The notes below the pieces were generated by a model, which saw nothing but the letters and a program-made list of their open reading frames with translations, ran no database searches and had not been told where the DNA came from. A stretch of DNA of 64,000 bases from Sulfitobacter sp. SK011. Its GTDB lineage: Bacteria; Pseudomonadota; Alphaproteobacteria; Rhodobacterales; Rhodobacteraceae. This document shows, in pieces, positions 10,676 to 21,350 of this stretch. The stretch covers positions 496,001 to 560,000 of the forward strand of contig NZ_CP025803.1 of the NCBI RefSeq assembly GCF_003352065.1, read 5' to 3'. Positions within the stretch are counted from its first letter, which is position 1, and each line of letters starts with the position of its first letter. Both the position numbers and the translations under genes were made by a program.

Positions 10676-11638
10676 ATGAAAAAAGTGATCTATGAAGCGT
10701 TCGGAAATCCCGCAGAGGTCCTCAAAGTCGTTGAGGTCCCGTCAGAGCCGTTAGGCGCAGGTCAGGTGCGGGTTGAGGTGTTGCGCGCGCCGATCAACCC
10801 TTCTGATCTGATCCAGGTTTCAGGCAATTATGGGGTCAAGCCACCCTTGCCCGCAGTTCCCGGTAATGAAGGGCTGGGCCGCATTGTTGAAGGTGAGGGC
10901 ACGGGGCAATTGGTTCTGCTGCCCGCGGGGCAGGGGACATGGGTCAGTGAAGTCATTTGCGATCCACGTTACCTGATCCCGTTGCCGGAGGGCAATTTGG
11001 ATCAATTGTCGATGCTTATGGTAAACCCGGCGACGGCGCATTTGCTTCTCAGTGAATTTGTCGCCTTAAGCCCCGGCGATTGGGTGATCCAGTCGGCAGC
11101 GAATTCTGCGGTTGGCGGGTATCTTGTTCAATTGGCAAAAGAGCAGGGGATCAATGTTGTCAGCGTCGTGCGCCGCGAAAGTGCGATTCAAGGTCTCAAA
11201 GACCTCGGGGCGGATATCGTTCTGATTGATGGTCCTGACCTTGCGGACAAGGTCAAGGCGGCGACCGGGGCCAAGATGAAACTGGCTGTCGACGCTGTCG
11301 CGGGCCCAACATTTGGGCGTCTGGCGGCCTGTCTGGAGAGACGCGGTACGATGGTCAACTATGGCGGCATGTCAAACGAACCCTGCAGCATTGATGCCAG
11401 TGCGCTGATATTTCGCAACATCCACATTCACGGCTTCTGGCTGGTCAATTGGTTTGAGCGTGGTGACTCTGCTGCACGCATGGCCGTTTATGGCGCATTG
11501 ACCAAAGCCATTGCCGCAGGAACGCTATTTGCACCCGTTGACCGGCATTTTACATTGGATCAGATCGCCGAGGCGGCGAAATATTCATGGGCTGGTGAAC
11601 GCAGAGGGAAGGTAATCCTGACCCCAAACGGCATCTGA
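10676..11638 (+). CDS. MDR-family zinc-free quinone/enoyl reductase-like oxidoreductase
   Basis: A 320-residue medium-chain dehydrogenase/reductase. The N-terminal GroES-like domain contains the MECR/quinone-reductase signature APINPSDLIQVSGNYG and VPGNEGLGRIVE. The Rossmann part has VIQSAANSAVGGYLVQLAK. The cysteine ligands of the zinc alcohol dehydrogenases are not evident, so it is more like 2-enoyl-CoA or quinone reductases using NAD(P)H. The start is set at ATG 10676 (M-K-K-V-I-Y), preceded by AAGGAG; an upstream ATG at 10628 would add a non-homologous tail. The substrate is unknown. Confidence 0.88.
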   Translation: MKKVIYEAFGNPAEVLKVVEVPSEPLGAGQVRVEVLRAPINPSDLIQVSGNYGVKPPLPAVPGNEGLGRIVEGEGTGQLVLLPAGQGTWVSEVICDPRYLIPLPEGNLDQLSMLMVNPATAHLLLSEFVALSPGDWVIQSAANSAVGGYLVQLAKEQGINVVSVVRRESAIQGLKDLGADIVLIDGPDLADKVKAATGAKMKLAVDAVAGPTFGRLAACLERRGTMVNYGGMSNEPCSIDASALIFRNIHIHGFWLVNWFERGDSAARMAVYGALTKAIAAGTLFAPVDRHFTLDQIAEAAKYSWAGERRGKVILTPNGI

Positions 11639-11707
11639 ATTCACCATGGCGGCGGCCGGCGGCAAGGAGTAGGGTGCCGGACGTCACCCCAATCTCGGAG
11701 CCTGCCA

Positions 11708-12496
11708 ATGCCATTCACACTTGCCACATGGAACATCAACTCTGTTCGCCTGCGCGAACCTCTGGTTCTGCGTCTGTTGGCGGAGCATGGCCCGGATGTC
11801 TTGTGTTTGCAGGAATGCAAAAGCCCGGTTGAGAAAATTCCAACCGAGGCGTTCCATGCCGCGGGATACACGCACATGGTGGCGCGTGGTCAGAAGGGAT
11901 ATAACGGTGTCGCGATCCTGTCCAAGCTGCCATTGGAAGATACCGGCGATCGTGATTTCGCAGCCCTCGGTCATGCCCGCCACGTGTCAGCCAGACTTGA
12001 GAACGGGACCACGGTCCACAACTTCTATGTGCCGGCCGGCGGTGATAAACCGGATCGCGAAATAAACGAAAAGTTTGGTCAAAAGCTCGACTATCTCTCT
12101 GAGATGCGGGATTGGTTCCACGAGCAGAAGCCAGAAAAAGCGATCCTTGTCGGTGACTTGAACATTGCCCCGCGCGAAGACGACGTATGGGATCACAAAA
12201 AACTGCTCAAGGTCGTCAGCCACACCCCCATTGAGGTTGAGGCGCTGGGTGCCACGCAGGATGCGGGCAACTGGGTCGACATAACCCGCAAGGATATACC
12301 TGACGGCAACCTTTATAGCTGGTGGTCCTATCGGTCCCCAGATTGGGACGCTGCTGACAAAGGTCGCAGATTGGATCACATCTGGGCCACAGCGGATATT
12401 TCGAACGCCGGTCACTCCAGCCATATTGGGCGGGCAGTGCGTGGTTGGGAACAACCCAGCGACCACGCGCCGGTTTTTGCCAGTTTTGACCTTTGA
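11708..12496 (+). CDS. xthA: Exodeoxyribonuclease III
   Basis: This 262-residue AP endonuclease/3'-exonuclease acts in base-excision repair. The motifs in order are ATWNINSVRLR, LCLQECKS (metal Glu), GYNGVAILSK, VGDLNIAPREDD, the RRLDHIWAT segment and SDHAPV (catalytic His). The length and motif order match XthA. It follows the MDR gene by 69 bp on the same strand and precedes the thioredoxin-TPR gene, but no common promoter was identified. Confidence 0.97.
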   Translation: MPFTLATWNINSVRLREPLVLRLLAEHGPDVLCLQECKSPVEKIPTEAFHAAGYTHMVARGQKGYNGVAILSKLPLEDTGDRDFAALGHARHVSARLENGTTVHNFYVPAGGDKPDREINEKFGQKLDYLSEMRDWFHEQKPEKAILVGDLNIAPREDDVWDHKKLLKVVSHTPIEVEALGATQDAGNWVDITRKDIPDGNLYSWWSYRSPDWDAADKGRRLDHIWATADISNAGHSSHIGRAVRGWEQPSDHAPVFASFDL

Positions 12497-12554
12497 ATCA
12501 TCACGCCTTGCCTACATATAAAGGCAAACAGGAACGACCAAGGAATTTGACATT

Positions 12555-13466
12555 ATGGAACTGAACCTCGCCGGCGCAACAGATGCTGACCTGATCAAAG
12601 ACAGTGACGAAGCCAGCTTTATGGCTGATGTGATCGAGGCGTCCCAAACGACCCCGGTCATTGTTGATTTCTGGGCACCGTGGTGCGGGCCGTGCAAGAC
12701 GCTTGGGCCGCAGCTGCAAAAAGCTGTGCAGGCCGCAAAGGGTGCGGTCAAAATGGTCAAAATCAATGTTGACGAGGCGCAGATGATCGCCGGTCAAATG
12801 CAGATCCAGTCAATCCCCACCGTCTATGCATTTTTTCAGGGCAAGCCGATTGACGGTTTTCAGGGCGCGCAACCAGAATCAGAGATCAAGGCTTTCGTGG
12901 ACCGCACGATCAAAGCCGCCGGTGGCGAAGCGCCCGGCGACGGCCTGGCCGAAGCGGTTGAGGCCGCAGAAGATATGCTGACCGCAGGTGAAGCAGCAGA
13001 TGCGGCCCAGACATTTGCCGCTATTTTGGGCGAAGACCCCAATCACGCCGGGGCATACGGTGGTCTGGTGCGGGCGCACATCGCGATAGGCGAGCTTGAT
13101 CAGGCCGAGGCATTGTTGAACGGTGCACCAATTGAGATTTCAAAATCCCCGGAACTTGAAGCGGCACATGCGCAGTTGCTGCTGGCGCGACAGGCGGCGG
13201 ATGCGGGTCCTGTAGGCGAATTAATGGCAGCGGTTGAGGCAGACGAGAACGACCATCAGGCGCGGTTTGATCTGGCACAGGCTCTTTATGCAAATGGGGA
13301 TGCCGAGGGGGCAGTAAATCACCTTCTTGATCTTTTTCGCCGAGACCGCGAATGGAATGAGGGCGCTGCGAAAACTCAGTTGTTTACGATATTCGATGCG
13401 TTGAAAGCGAATGATCCCGTAGTGCTCAACGGACGCCGCAAACTCAGCTCAATGATATTTGCCTGA
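12555..13466 (+). CDS. cnoX: Thioredoxin-TPR co-chaperone (CnoX/YbbN-like)
   Basis: A 303-residue cytoplasmic protein with an N-terminal thioredoxin domain and C-terminal tetratricopeptide-like helices. The active-site motif is FWAPWCGPCKTLGPQL near residue 40, retaining both cysteines, unlike E. coli CnoX, which has lost the classic pair. The TPR part is Ala/Glu-rich (EALLNGAPIEISKSPEL and neighbours). Proteins of this type hold unfolded clients during oxidative stress and hand them to GroEL/DnaK. An AAGGA ribosome-binding site precedes the ATG. The LON-domain and Trm112 genes follow on the same strand. Confidence 0.92.
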   Translation: MELNLAGATDADLIKDSDEASFMADVIEASQTTPVIVDFWAPWCGPCKTLGPQLQKAVQAAKGAVKMVKINVDEAQMIAGQMQIQSIPTVYAFFQGKPIDGFQGAQPESEIKAFVDRTIKAAGGEAPGDGLAEAVEAAEDMLTAGEAADAAQTFAAILGEDPNHAGAYGGLVRAHIAIGELDQAEALLNGAPIEISKSPELEAAHAQLLLARQAADAGPVGELMAAVEADENDHQARFDLAQALYANGDAEGAVNHLLDLFRRDREWNEGAAKTQLFTIFDALKANDPVVLNGRRKLSSMIFA

Positions 13467-13493
13467 TCCACGAAGCGCGCTAGGTCAGTAACC

Positions 13494-14138
13494 ATGATAA
13501 AGCAAAGCGAACTGCCAGATACAATTGCGATTTTCCCGCTTGGTGGGGCGCTTTTGTTGCCGCGCGCGCGCCTGCCTTTGCACATTTTTGAACCGCGATA
13601 CCTGCAGATGATCGAAGATGCCCTCAAGACCGATTGCCGTCTGATCGGCATGATCCAGCCAAACCCGGTCCCCGGACGTGATGGACCGGGTTTGCATACG
13701 ATCGGATGCGCGGGACGGATCACGCAGTTTTCTGAGACCGAAGATGGGCGCTATATGATCACGCTTGGGGGGGTGTCACGCTTTCGGGTGACGAAAGAGG
13801 TCGAAGGATTTACCCCCTATCGCCGGTGCGATGTGAACTGGGATGGATTTGATCGCGACCTTGGCAAGGACGAAGCCGATACGGGCTTTAACCGGAAGTC
13901 TTTTCTTGATCTGCTTGAGCGGTATTTTGATACGCGTGGGCTGTCCGCAGATTGGGATACCCTCAAAGAAGCGGACGACGAATTGCTGATCAATTCGCTG
14001 TCGATGATGCTGGACTTTGAGGCAGAAGATAAGCAGGCGCTGCTTGAGGCACCATCGCTCGAAACCCGCCGCGAAACGCTGGTGACATTGATCGAATACA
14101 CAATGCGGGGCGGACAGGAAGAAGGAATGATGCAATGA
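13494..14138 (+). CDS. LON peptidase substrate-binding-domain protein
   Basis: A 214-residue protein consisting of a stand-alone LON N-terminal domain without the AAA+ or protease parts. The diagnostic start is [30 protein letters not shown], interpretable by its FPL and IFEPRY blocks. The phrases GCAGRITQF and [13 protein letters not shown] also match the family. The role is unknown; substrate recognition or regulation is a family-based guess. It overlaps the Trm112-like gene by 4 bp (ATGA) and follows the CnoX-like gene by 27 bp, so the three probably form an operon. Confidence 0.92.
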   Translation: MIKQSELPDTIAIFPLGGALLLPRARLPLHIFEPRYLQMIEDALKTDCRLIGMIQPNPVPGRDGPGLHTIGCAGRITQFSETEDGRYMITLGGVSRFRVTKEVEGFTPYRRCDVNWDGFDRDLGKDEADTGFNRKSFLDLLERYFDTRGLSADWDTLKEADDELLINSLSMMLDFEAEDKQALLEAPSLETRRETLVTLIEYTMRGGQEEGMMQ

Positions 14139-14320
14139 GCGATGTTCGCGTCGATTTTGACCGCCGGATGCTTGACGGGCTGATCTGTCCGCGGACCCAG
14201 ACCACACTCAGCTATGATGCAGACAAACAGGAGCTGGTCTCAAAAGCAGCCAATCTGGCCTATCCGATCCGCAACGGCATTCCTGTGATGCTGGTGGATG
14301 AAGCGCGGGCGCTCGACTGA
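14135..14320 (+). CDS. Trm112-family small protein with degenerate zinc ribbon
   Basis: A 61-residue protein of the Trm112/YcaR family. The typical phrases are [33 protein letters not shown] and the acidic tail VDEARALD. Usual members carry two CxxC pairs or at least one intact CPxCK knuckle; here only one Cys (CPRT) remains, so zinc binding is probably lost. Translation is coupled to the LON-domain gene by a 4-bp overlap. The partner methyltransferase, if any, is not in the window. Confidence 0.88.
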   Translation: MSDVRVDFDRRMLDGLICPRTQTTLSYDADKQELVSKAANLAYPIRNGIPVMLVDEARALD

Positions 14321-14324
14321 TCTG

Positions 14325-15551
14325 CTAAAGCGGTTTTCCCTGCATCAGACGGGGTAGTTCACCGGTCAATCCGGCCGCTTCACGAATGAACCCCCGCCGC
14401 AGAACGGGCAGGGCGTTCACCGCCGCCATTCCAATATCACGGGCCATGCGGATCAGCGGATTGTCGTTTGAGAACAATCTGTTGAAACTGTCCGTCGCCA
14501 AGGCCAACGTTGTGTTGTCAAAGCGTCGCCATTCCTGATAGCGCGCCAGTGCGGCATCAGACCCCACATCCTCGCCCCGACGTTGGGTATCTGCGATGAC
14601 TTCGGCCAATGCCGCCACATCACGCAGTCCCGCATTAAGCCCCTGACCCGCAATCGGGTGAACACCGTGGGCAGCATCGCCCACCAATGCCACGCGAGGG
14701 GCGACCATATCGTGCGCGAGTGAGAGGCTCAGCGGATAGGTGTAGCGCTGACCGACAACTGACAATTCACCCAGAAAACTGCCAAAACGAGGGCGCAATA
14801 CGTCGAGATATGCCTCATCAGATAGCGCATTGATCGCGGCGGCATTCTGGTCTGTTTCGCTCCAGACGATGGACGATCTGTTTCCCGTCAGTGGCAAGAT
14901 CGCCAAGGGGCCGGGCGGCATAAAAAACTGATGCGCGACACCGTGGTGAGGCAATTCATGCTCCAACGCACAGACCAGAGCGGTCTGTCCATATTCCCAA
15001 CCAATCCTCTTGATCCCGGCGCGCCCGCCGGTGCCGGTGCTGCGCCCATCCGCCCCTATGGCAAGACGCGCACGCAAGCTTTTTCCGGACGCCAGACTTA
15101 GTGTGATGCCTGAACCATCGGCCTGCTGCGCCACAACTGTCTGTCCGTTCATCTGAACGATGTTTGGAATGGATTTGACAGCATCCAGCAACGCACGCCG
15201 CAGATGCCGATCCTCGGCCATAAAGCCCATTGGTCCTTCTTCAATCTCGGCATGATCGAAGTGCATGAACATCGGCGACGGCCCATCGCCTGCGCGCCCA
15301 TCGGTGACTTTGATCTCCAACATCGGTTGCGCATATGGCTCAACCGCGTCCCATACGCCAATACCCTGCAACAATCGGGTTGAGGTCAAAGCCAGTGCAT
15401 AGGACCGCCCATCAAAACCCGCGTTCTTGCGGGTCTTGATCGCCAATGCGTCTATCATTGTCACCCGCAGCCCTGTTTGCGCCAAGGCAATTGCCAAGGC
15501 AGGGCCATTCAATCCGCCACCGATGATGGCAATATCCGTATCAAAATCCAT
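14325..15551 (-). CDS. UbiH/UbiF/VisC/COQ6-family ubiquinone biosynthesis hydroxylase
   Basis: A 408-residue FAD-dependent monooxygenase that would hydroxylate the ubiquinone ring. The Rossmann motif is IAIIGGGLNGPALAIALAQ at the N-terminus, the family DG motif is near ARLAIGADGRST, and the second FAD motif is ALVGDAAHGVHPIAGQGLN near residue 285. Which ring position is modified (UbiH, UbiF, UbiI or UbiL type) cannot be decided from sequence reading alone. The start at 15551 begins the fold; the longer frame to 15686 runs into the divergent amidase. It ends 5 bp from the end of the Trm112-like gene. Confidence 0.92.
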   Translation of the reverse strand: MDFDTDIAIIGGGLNGPALAIALAQTGLRVTMIDALAIKTRKNAGFDGRSYALALTSTRLLQGIGVWDAVEPYAQPMLEIKVTDGRAGDGPSPMFMHFDHAEIEEGPMGFMAEDRHLRRALLDAVKSIPNIVQMNGQTVVAQQADGSGITLSLASGKSLRARLAIGADGRSTGTGGRAGIKRIGWEYGQTALVCALEHELPHHGVAHQFFMPPGPLAILPLTGNRSSIVWSETDQNAAAINALSDEAYLDVLRPRFGSFLGELSVVGQRYTYPLSLSLAHDMVAPRVALVGDAAHGVHPIAGQGLNAGLRDVAALAEVIADTQRRGEDVGSDAALARYQEWRRFDNTTLALATDSFNRLFSNDNPLIRMARDIGMAAVNALPVLRRGFIREAAGLTGELPRLMQGKPL

Positions 15552-15639
15552 GGCCCTAGATATGACCGCTGCACAGGGATTGTCCATGTGCCCAACGGTC
15601 GCTACCGTCAGGACGAAAGTAGATAACAGGGGATGATAG

Positions 15640-16968
15640 ATGCAGGCATGGTTGAAAATGACCGCTGCGGATTTGGGCCGCGGCATTGCAGCAGGGCAAA
15701 TTGATCCTGTGGCACTGTGCCAGACCTATCTGGATGCCATTGAGGCGCATCCGCTGCGCGACCGGATTTATGCCCGTGTGACCGCTGACCGTGCGTTGGC
15801 AGAAGCGCAGGCAGCAGCAGACCGGGCAAAGTCAGGGCATCGGTTGTCTGCTTTGGACGGGGTGCCAATTTCGTGGAAGGACCTGTTTGACACAACTGGT
15901 GTCGCAACTGAAGCGGGATCAAAGCTGCTTGAGGGTCGGATACCGGATGCGGATGCTGCTGTATTGGTCAATGCGACAGCCGCCGGTTTGGTATGTCTGG
16001 GCAAAACCCACATGAGCGAACTTGCGTTTTCCGGCCTTGGCCACAACCCCAGTACGGCCACTCCTCCTTCCGTCAACGATGCTGATGGGGTTTCGGGCGG
16101 CTCCTCATCAGGGGCTGCCGCTTCCGTGGCATTTGGTTTGGCTGCTGCTGGCATCGGGTCTGACACGGGCGGTTCGGTGCGCATTCCCGCCGTTTGGAAT
16201 GATCTGGTCGGGCTCAAGACAACATCTGGCCGTTTGTCCCTCGAAGGGGTGGTCCCACTGGCATTGAAATTTGACACGATCGGGCCGCTTTGCCGCTCTG
16301 TCGAAGATGCAGGGCTGTTGCTGGCAGCACTTGAAGGCAAAAAGCCTGCCGACCTGCAACACGCGACACTCGAAGGCCGCCGCTTTGCTGTTTTGCGGAC
16401 CGTGGCCATGGACGACGTCGCCGACCAGCCGGCGGCCGCATTCAAAAGCGCTATAGAGCGGATACAAAACGCCGGTGCCGCCATTGAGTATATTGAGGTG
16501 CCAGAGGTCTCAGACGCCATGCTATTGAGCGCGTGTCTTTACACATCAGAGGCTTACGGGCTTTGGCGTGATGTAATTGAGGCAAATCCTGAAGCAATGT
16601 TCAGCGAGATTTTGGAGCGTTTTCGTTTGGGTAAGGGGTTTTCTGGCCCGGATTATGTTGCCGCCTGGGCCAAGCTTGAGGTTGCGCGTATGGGCTATGA
16701 TCAGGCCGTTGCAGGATATGATGCAGTGCTCTTGCCTACCGCGCCCATTGTGCCGCCTAATCTTGAGCGGCTGACGCGTGATCATGATTACTATATCGCG
16801 CAAAACCTTTTGGCTCTGCGCAACACGCGTATCGGCAATCTTTTGGGTGTCTGTGCACTCACGCTGCCTACGGGACAGCCGTCTTGTGGCGTCATGATGA
16901 TGTGCCCCCCCGAAATGGAAGAACAACTGTTGCGTCTGGGCATCGCTGTCGAAGAGGCGATCAGCTAA
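15640..16968 (+). CDS. Amidase signature family hydrolase
   Basis: A 442-residue amidase. The Ser-cisSer-Lys triad is visible: K80 in GVPISWKDLFD, the cis-Ser within GGSSSGAAASVA (residues 153-164), and the nucleophile S179 in GSDTGGSVRIPA. The length suits a single-domain amidase such as an indoleacetamide or allophanate-type hydrolase, but the amide substrate is unknown. There is no GatB or GatC neighbour, so a role as GatA is unlikely. It diverges from the ubiquinone hydroxylase, with 88 bp between the starts. Confidence 0.92.
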   Translation: MQAWLKMTAADLGRGIAAGQIDPVALCQTYLDAIEAHPLRDRIYARVTADRALAEAQAAADRAKSGHRLSALDGVPISWKDLFDTTGVATEAGSKLLEGRIPDADAAVLVNATAAGLVCLGKTHMSELAFSGLGHNPSTATPPSVNDADGVSGGSSSGAAASVAFGLAAAGIGSDTGGSVRIPAVWNDLVGLKTTSGRLSLEGVVPLALKFDTIGPLCRSVEDAGLLLAALEGKKPADLQHATLEGRRFAVLRTVAMDDVADQPAAAFKSAIERIQNAGAAIEYIEVPEVSDAMLLSACLYTSEAYGLWRDVIEANPEAMFSEILERFRLGKGFSGPDYVAAWAKLEVARMGYDQAVAGYDAVLLPTAPIVPPNLERLTRDHDYYIAQNLLALRNTRIGNLLGVCALTLPTGQPSCGVMMMCPPEMEEQLLRLGIAVEEAIS

Positions 16969-17107
16969 AGCGGCCACATTCACACACCTACACAACCGAA
17001 AAGCCACAAATGCCTGATTACGGTCGGGTTTTTCTGGACGAATGGGCGGGCCTTGTCTAATTTGGGGGAAACGGGACGTTAATGATCCCGACCCTGAGGC
17101 AGTTTTG

Positions 17108-18295
17108 ATGAAGTTTCCCGAGCGGTTTTCGAACCTTCCGGCCCATGTATGGCCGCGTCTGCGCGCATTGTTGGATGCGCATGACGGGGGCGGTACGCCT
17201 ATTCACATGACGATTGGTGAGCCAAAACACGCCTTTCCGGCCTGGGTCACAGATGCAATTGCGCAAAATGCAGCTGGTTTTAACAGCTATCCTCCAAACG
17301 ACGGCTCACCCGAACTGAGGGGTGCCATCGCCCGTTGGATCAAACGACGCTACGGCGTTGAAATGGACCCCGATACCGAAGTGATGGCCCTGAATGGCAC
17401 GCGCGAGGGTCTCTATAATGCGGTGATCGCGCTGTGTCCTGAGACAAAAAACGGCCAAACGCCCGCTATCCTGATGCCGAACCCGTTCTATCCGGTCTAT
17501 ATGATTGGTGCCATTTCGGGTGGGTCTGATCCGATTTTGGTACCAGCCACTGCAGAAACCGGGCATTTGCCGGATTTCACAAGCGTGCCTGAGGATATTC
17601 TGGATCGCACCACCGCAGCCTACATATGCTCTCCGGCCAATCCGCAAGGCACGGTGGCGACCCATGAGTATTGGGCGAGCCTGATTGCTTTGGCCGAAAA
17701 GCATGATTTTATGATTTTTGCGGATGAATGTTATTCAGAGATTTATCGCGACACGCCGCCCGTCGGGGCGATGCAAGTGGCGGAAAGTATGGGCGCAGAC
17801 CGCAACCGCATCGTTGCGTTCCATTCATTGTCCAAGCGATCTAACCTGCCCGGTCTGCGGTCAGGTTTTGTCGCCAGCGGGGCGGACACGATCCGCGAGG
17901 TCAAGCAACTGCGTAATTATGCGGGCGCGCCACTGCCGCTACCCCTGCAACAGGCTGCGGCAAAGGTTTGGGATGACGAGGCGCACGTCGAAGAAAACCG
18001 CGCCCTTTACGCTGAAAAATACCAGATCGCTGATCGTATTCTGGGCAATGTGCCGGGCTACGTCAGCCCCCAAGCTGGATTTTTCCTGTGGTTGCCTGTG
18101 CAAGACGGTGAAGTGGCTGCCCTGAAACTTTGGCGCGAGACTGGCGTGCGGGTTCTGCCCGGCAGCTATCTGGCCCAAGACGTGAACGGGGAAAACCCCG
18201 GCAAAGAATACATCCGGGTCGCACTTGTGGCCCCAAAAGACGAGACGGAGCGTGGATTGGAAGCAATCCGCGACTGCCTGTACTCAGACGTATAA
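17108..18295 (+). CDS. Class I/II PLP aminotransferase, DapC-like
   Basis: A 395-residue fold-type I aminotransferase. It shows the early substrate-binding segment TIGEPKHAFP, the helix NGTREGLYNAV, the PLP-phosphate and ring contacts CSPANPQGTV and FADECYSEIY, and the Schiff-base lysine in HSLSKRSNLPGLRSG. The closest family by eye is N-succinyldiaminopimelate aminotransferase (DapC) or a related aspartate-type enzyme. The start is ATG 17108; the longer frame from 17042 adds an unrelated tail. It lies 15 bp upstream of ftsK and is probably co-transcribed with it. Confidence 0.88.
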   Translation: MKFPERFSNLPAHVWPRLRALLDAHDGGGTPIHMTIGEPKHAFPAWVTDAIAQNAAGFNSYPPNDGSPELRGAIARWIKRRYGVEMDPDTEVMALNGTREGLYNAVIALCPETKNGQTPAILMPNPFYPVYMIGAISGGSDPILVPATAETGHLPDFTSVPEDILDRTTAAYICSPANPQGTVATHEYWASLIALAEKHDFMIFADECYSEIYRDTPPVGAMQVAESMGADRNRIVAFHSLSKRSNLPGLRSGFVASGADTIREVKQLRNYAGAPLPLPLQQAAAKVWDDEAHVEENRALYAEKYQIADRILGNVPGYVSPQAGFFLWLPVQDGEVAALKLWRETGVRVLPGSYLAQDVNGENPGKEYIRVALVAPKDETERGLEAIRDCLYSDV

Positions 18296-18310
18296 CGAGG
18301 GAATAGAGCA

Positions 18311-21175
18311 ATGGCATATCAGACACGCGGGCGCGACCCACTGTTGGACAGCAAAACCGCCGAGGCGATTGAAAGACGTGGTAAGGAATTGCTGGGGCTG
18401 GCGCTCATTGGTTTGGGTGTGATGGCCGCGATGATGATCGGCAGCTATACCCCTGACGATCCGAACTTCCTTGTCTCAACGGATGCCGCTGTCCAAAACT
18501 GGCTTGGACGCATGGGCGCATCCATTGCAGCACCGTTGTTCATGATCGGCGGATGGGGTGCGTGGAGCATTGCGGTGGTTCTGTTGGTCTGGGGCGTTCG
18601 TTTCGCGTTGCACCGGGGCGAGGAGCTTGCGGTTGGGCGACTGATCTTTGCCCCAATCGCAGCGGCAGCATGCGCCATCTATGCAGCGACCTTGACGCCA
18701 AATGCGGAATGGCTGCAAACCCACAACTTTGGGCTTGGCGGGCTGTTTGGCGATTTCGTAATGGGTTTCCTGCTGACGCTTTTGCCCATCGGTTCGACCT
18801 TTACGGTCAAACTGATGTCACTCTTCATGGGTGTTTCGATTGTCGTTTTGGGGACCTTCGTATTGGGCTTCACCAAGCTGGAATTGACGCGTATCGGTCG
18901 GTTCCTTCTGGTTGGTGTGATCATGGTTTACGCCGGTCTGATGAATGTTCTGGGCCGTGGTGCCAGCGGTGCCGTGCAAGCCGCGCAGGGCTTGCAGGCC
19001 CGCCAGCAGGAACGCCGTGAACGCAACCGGATTGAGGCCGAAGAGGCGGCCGCCTTTGCCGCAAGCCAGCCCGAGTTTACTTCTGCTGCGCGCGCATATG
19101 AACCGATGCTGACCGAACCAACGGGGCCAAAAGCCGGGCTGCTTGCGCGGATGCCCGCGTTGATCAAGCGTCCTGAAGTGATGCCGGAACCCGAATTGGT
19201 TGAACACTACAGCGATGCCGTTGTTGATGAAGGACCCGGAGAAGACCGCATCAGAAGCAAGATCGCTGACGTCATCAAGAGCCGGGTGCGCACCGGAAAT
19301 GCAGTGCATACGCCGACCACAGCGCCGCTTACAAAAGGCCGGGGGCGTGGACCTGACCCGCTTGTGCTGAGTGCCAATGCACCTGCAGACCTGCGCGCCG
19401 AGCCACCTCTGACGGGTGCGATGCGTGCCGAACCGCCACTTAGCGCGTCAAGGGGTTCGCTGGATTGGACCGCGTCATCAGAGGCTGCTTTTCAAGATGC
19501 CGAGGCCCTGCCGCTTGAGCCTGCACAGGCACCTGACATGGCATCGATCCCACTGGCCGAGCCGCGCAAAGTTGTGCAGCAACCGGTGCGCAAACCGGTC
19601 CAGCCCAGCAAACAGGCCAAGGCCGAGGCGCAACCGACCCTGACATTCGACGATACGCATCCGGGCTTTGAATTGCCGCCGCTGAACCTGTTGGAAAGCC
19701 CCGATGTGGTGGAGCGCCTGCATCTGTCTGATGAGGCATTGGAAGAAAACGCGCGGATGTTGGAATCCGTGCTGGATGATTACGGCGTCAAGGGCGAAAT
19801 TGTCGCCGTACGCCCCGGCCCCGTTGTCACGATGTACGAACTTGAACCCGCGCCGGGTCTCAAAGCATCGCGTGTGATCGGGCTTGCTGATGACATTGCC
19901 CGCTCAATGGCGGCGCTATCCGCGCGTGTTTCGACTGTGCCGGGACGCAGTGTGATCGGCATCGAATTGCCCAACGAAACACGTGAAAAGGTCGTCCTGC
20001 GTGAAATTCTGTCGGCCCGCGACTTTGGTGACAGCACCATGCGCCTGCCGCTGGCCCTGGGCAAAGACATTGGCGGTGATCCCGTGGTCGCCAACCTGGC
20101 CAAGATGCCCCACCTCTTGATTGCGGGGACCACCGGTTCTGGTAAATCGGTCGCGATCAACACGATGATCCTGTCACTGCTTTATAAGCTGACGCCAGAA
20201 GAATGCCGGTTGATCATGATCGACCCGAAAATGCTGGAGCTCAGCGTCTATGACGGCATCCCACATCTTCTGTCCCCAGTCGTAACCGACCCGAAAAAAG
20301 CCGTTGTCGCACTGAAATGGACAGTGGGCGAAATGGAAGAACGCTATCGCAAGATGTCAAAGATGGGCGTGCGCAACATCGAAGGATACAACGGCCGGGT
20401 GCGCGAAGCGCTGGCCAAGGGCGAGTTGTTCAGCCGCACAGTACAAACCGGATTTGACGAAGACACCGGCGAGCCAATTTTTGAGACTGAAGAAAACACA
20501 CCCGTCGCATTGCCCTATATCGTGGTGATCGTCGATGAGATGGCCGATCTGATGATGGTTGCCGGCAAAGAGATCGAAGCCTGCATTCAGCGCCTGGCAC
20601 AGATGGCGCGTGCATCAGGCATTCACCTGATCATGGCGACACAACGCCCCTCAGTTGACGTGATCACCGGGACGATCAAGGCGAACTTTCCAACGCGAAT
20701 TTCGTTTCAGGTCACTTCGAAAATCGACAGCCGTACGATTTTGGGCGAAATGGGTGCCGAACAACTGCTCGGCATGGGTGATATGCTTTATATGGCGGGG
20801 GGTGCAAAGATCACCCGCTGTCACGGGCCATTTGTCAGCGATGAAGAAGTCGAGGAAATCGTCAATCACCTCAAGGCGTTTGGTGCACCGGATTATGTTT
20901 CCGGGGTGGTCGAAGGCCCGGCAGAAGACGCGGAAACGAGCATCGACGCGGTTCTCGGCCTTGGTGGCAATACCGATGGCGAAGATGCCCTCTATGACAC
21001 CGCCGTTCAGATCGTGATCAAGGACCGCAAATGTTCGACAAGTTACATCCAGCGCAAATTGGCGATTGGATATAACAAGGCCGCGCGTCTGGTTGAACAG
21101 ATGGAAGAACAAGGACTTGTTTCCTCTGCAAACCACGTTGGGAAACGTGAAATTCTGGTGCCGGAACAGGGCTGA
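18311..21175 (+). CDS. ftsK: DNA translocase FtsK (4TM)
   Basis: This 954-residue septal DNA pump clears and aligns chromosome termini at division. Four hydrophobic segments span roughly residues 35-215. A Pro/Ala-rich linker follows to about residue 450, then the RecA-like motor with Walker [13 protein letters not shown] near residue 610 and Walker [14 protein letters not shown] near 740. The C-terminal gamma winged helix ([20 protein letters not shown]) recognises KOPS sequences and activates XerCD. It is full length. The aminotransferase gene is immediately upstream and a terminator follows the stop. Confidence 0.97.
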   Translation: MAYQTRGRDPLLDSKTAEAIERRGKELLGLALIGLGVMAAMMIGSYTPDDPNFLVSTDAAVQNWLGRMGASIAAPLFMIGGWGAWSIAVVLLVWGVRFALHRGEELAVGRLIFAPIAAAACAIYAATLTPNAEWLQTHNFGLGGLFGDFVMGFLLTLLPIGSTFTVKLMSLFMGVSIVVLGTFVLGFTKLELTRIGRFLLVGVIMVYAGLMNVLGRGASGAVQAAQGLQARQQERRERNRIEAEEAAAFAASQPEFTSAARAYEPMLTEPTGPKAGLLARMPALIKRPEVMPEPELVEHYSDAVVDEGPGEDRIRSKIADVIKSRVRTGNAVHTPTTAPLTKGRGRGPDPLVLSANAPADLRAEPPLTGAMRAEPPLSASRGSLDWTASSEAAFQDAEALPLEPAQAPDMASIPLAEPRKVVQQPVRKPVQPSKQAKAEAQPTLTFDDTHPGFELPPLNLLESPDVVERLHLSDEALEENARMLESVLDDYGVKGEIVAVRPGPVVTMYELEPAPGLKASRVIGLADDIARSMAALSARVSTVPGRSVIGIELPNETREKVVLREILSARDFGDSTMRLPLALGKDIGGDPVVANLAKMPHLLIAGTTGSGKSVAINTMILSLLYKLTPEECRLIMIDPKMLELSVYDGIPHLLSPVVTDPKKAVVALKWTVGEMEERYRKMSKMGVRNIEGYNGRVREALAKGELFSRTVQTGFDEDTGEPIFETEENTPVALPYIVVIVDEMADLMMVAGKEIEACIQRLAQMARASGIHLIMATQRPSVDVITGTIKANFPTRISFQVTSKIDSRTILGEMGAEQLLGMGDMLYMAGGAKITRCHGPFVSDEEVEEIVNHLKAFGAPDYVSGVVEGPAEDAETSIDAVLGLGGNTDGEDALYDTAVQIVIKDRKCSTSYIQRKLAIGYNKAARLVEQMEEQGLVSSANHVGKREILVPEQG

Positions 21176-21213
21176 GTTTTACGTCCTGACGAGACTATCA
21201 AACCGGATTTAAG

Positions 21214-21245
21214 CACCGCCGAAATTCGCTTCGGCGGTGTTTCTT
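21214..21245 (+). terminator. Rho-independent terminator of ftsK
   Basis: Arms CACCGCCGAA (21214-21223) and TTCGGCGGTG (21230-21239) form a perfect 10-bp stem with a 6-nt loop, followed by TTTCTT. Confidence 0.88.
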
Positions 21246-21350
21246 ATGGGCAGTATGACTTGGCTCGGCAAAAAGCCGCGCCTTGATATCGCATATCAGC
21301 TGCAAAGGACCTATGTGGTTGGACAAGACCTAAACACAGGAACAAAAGTT

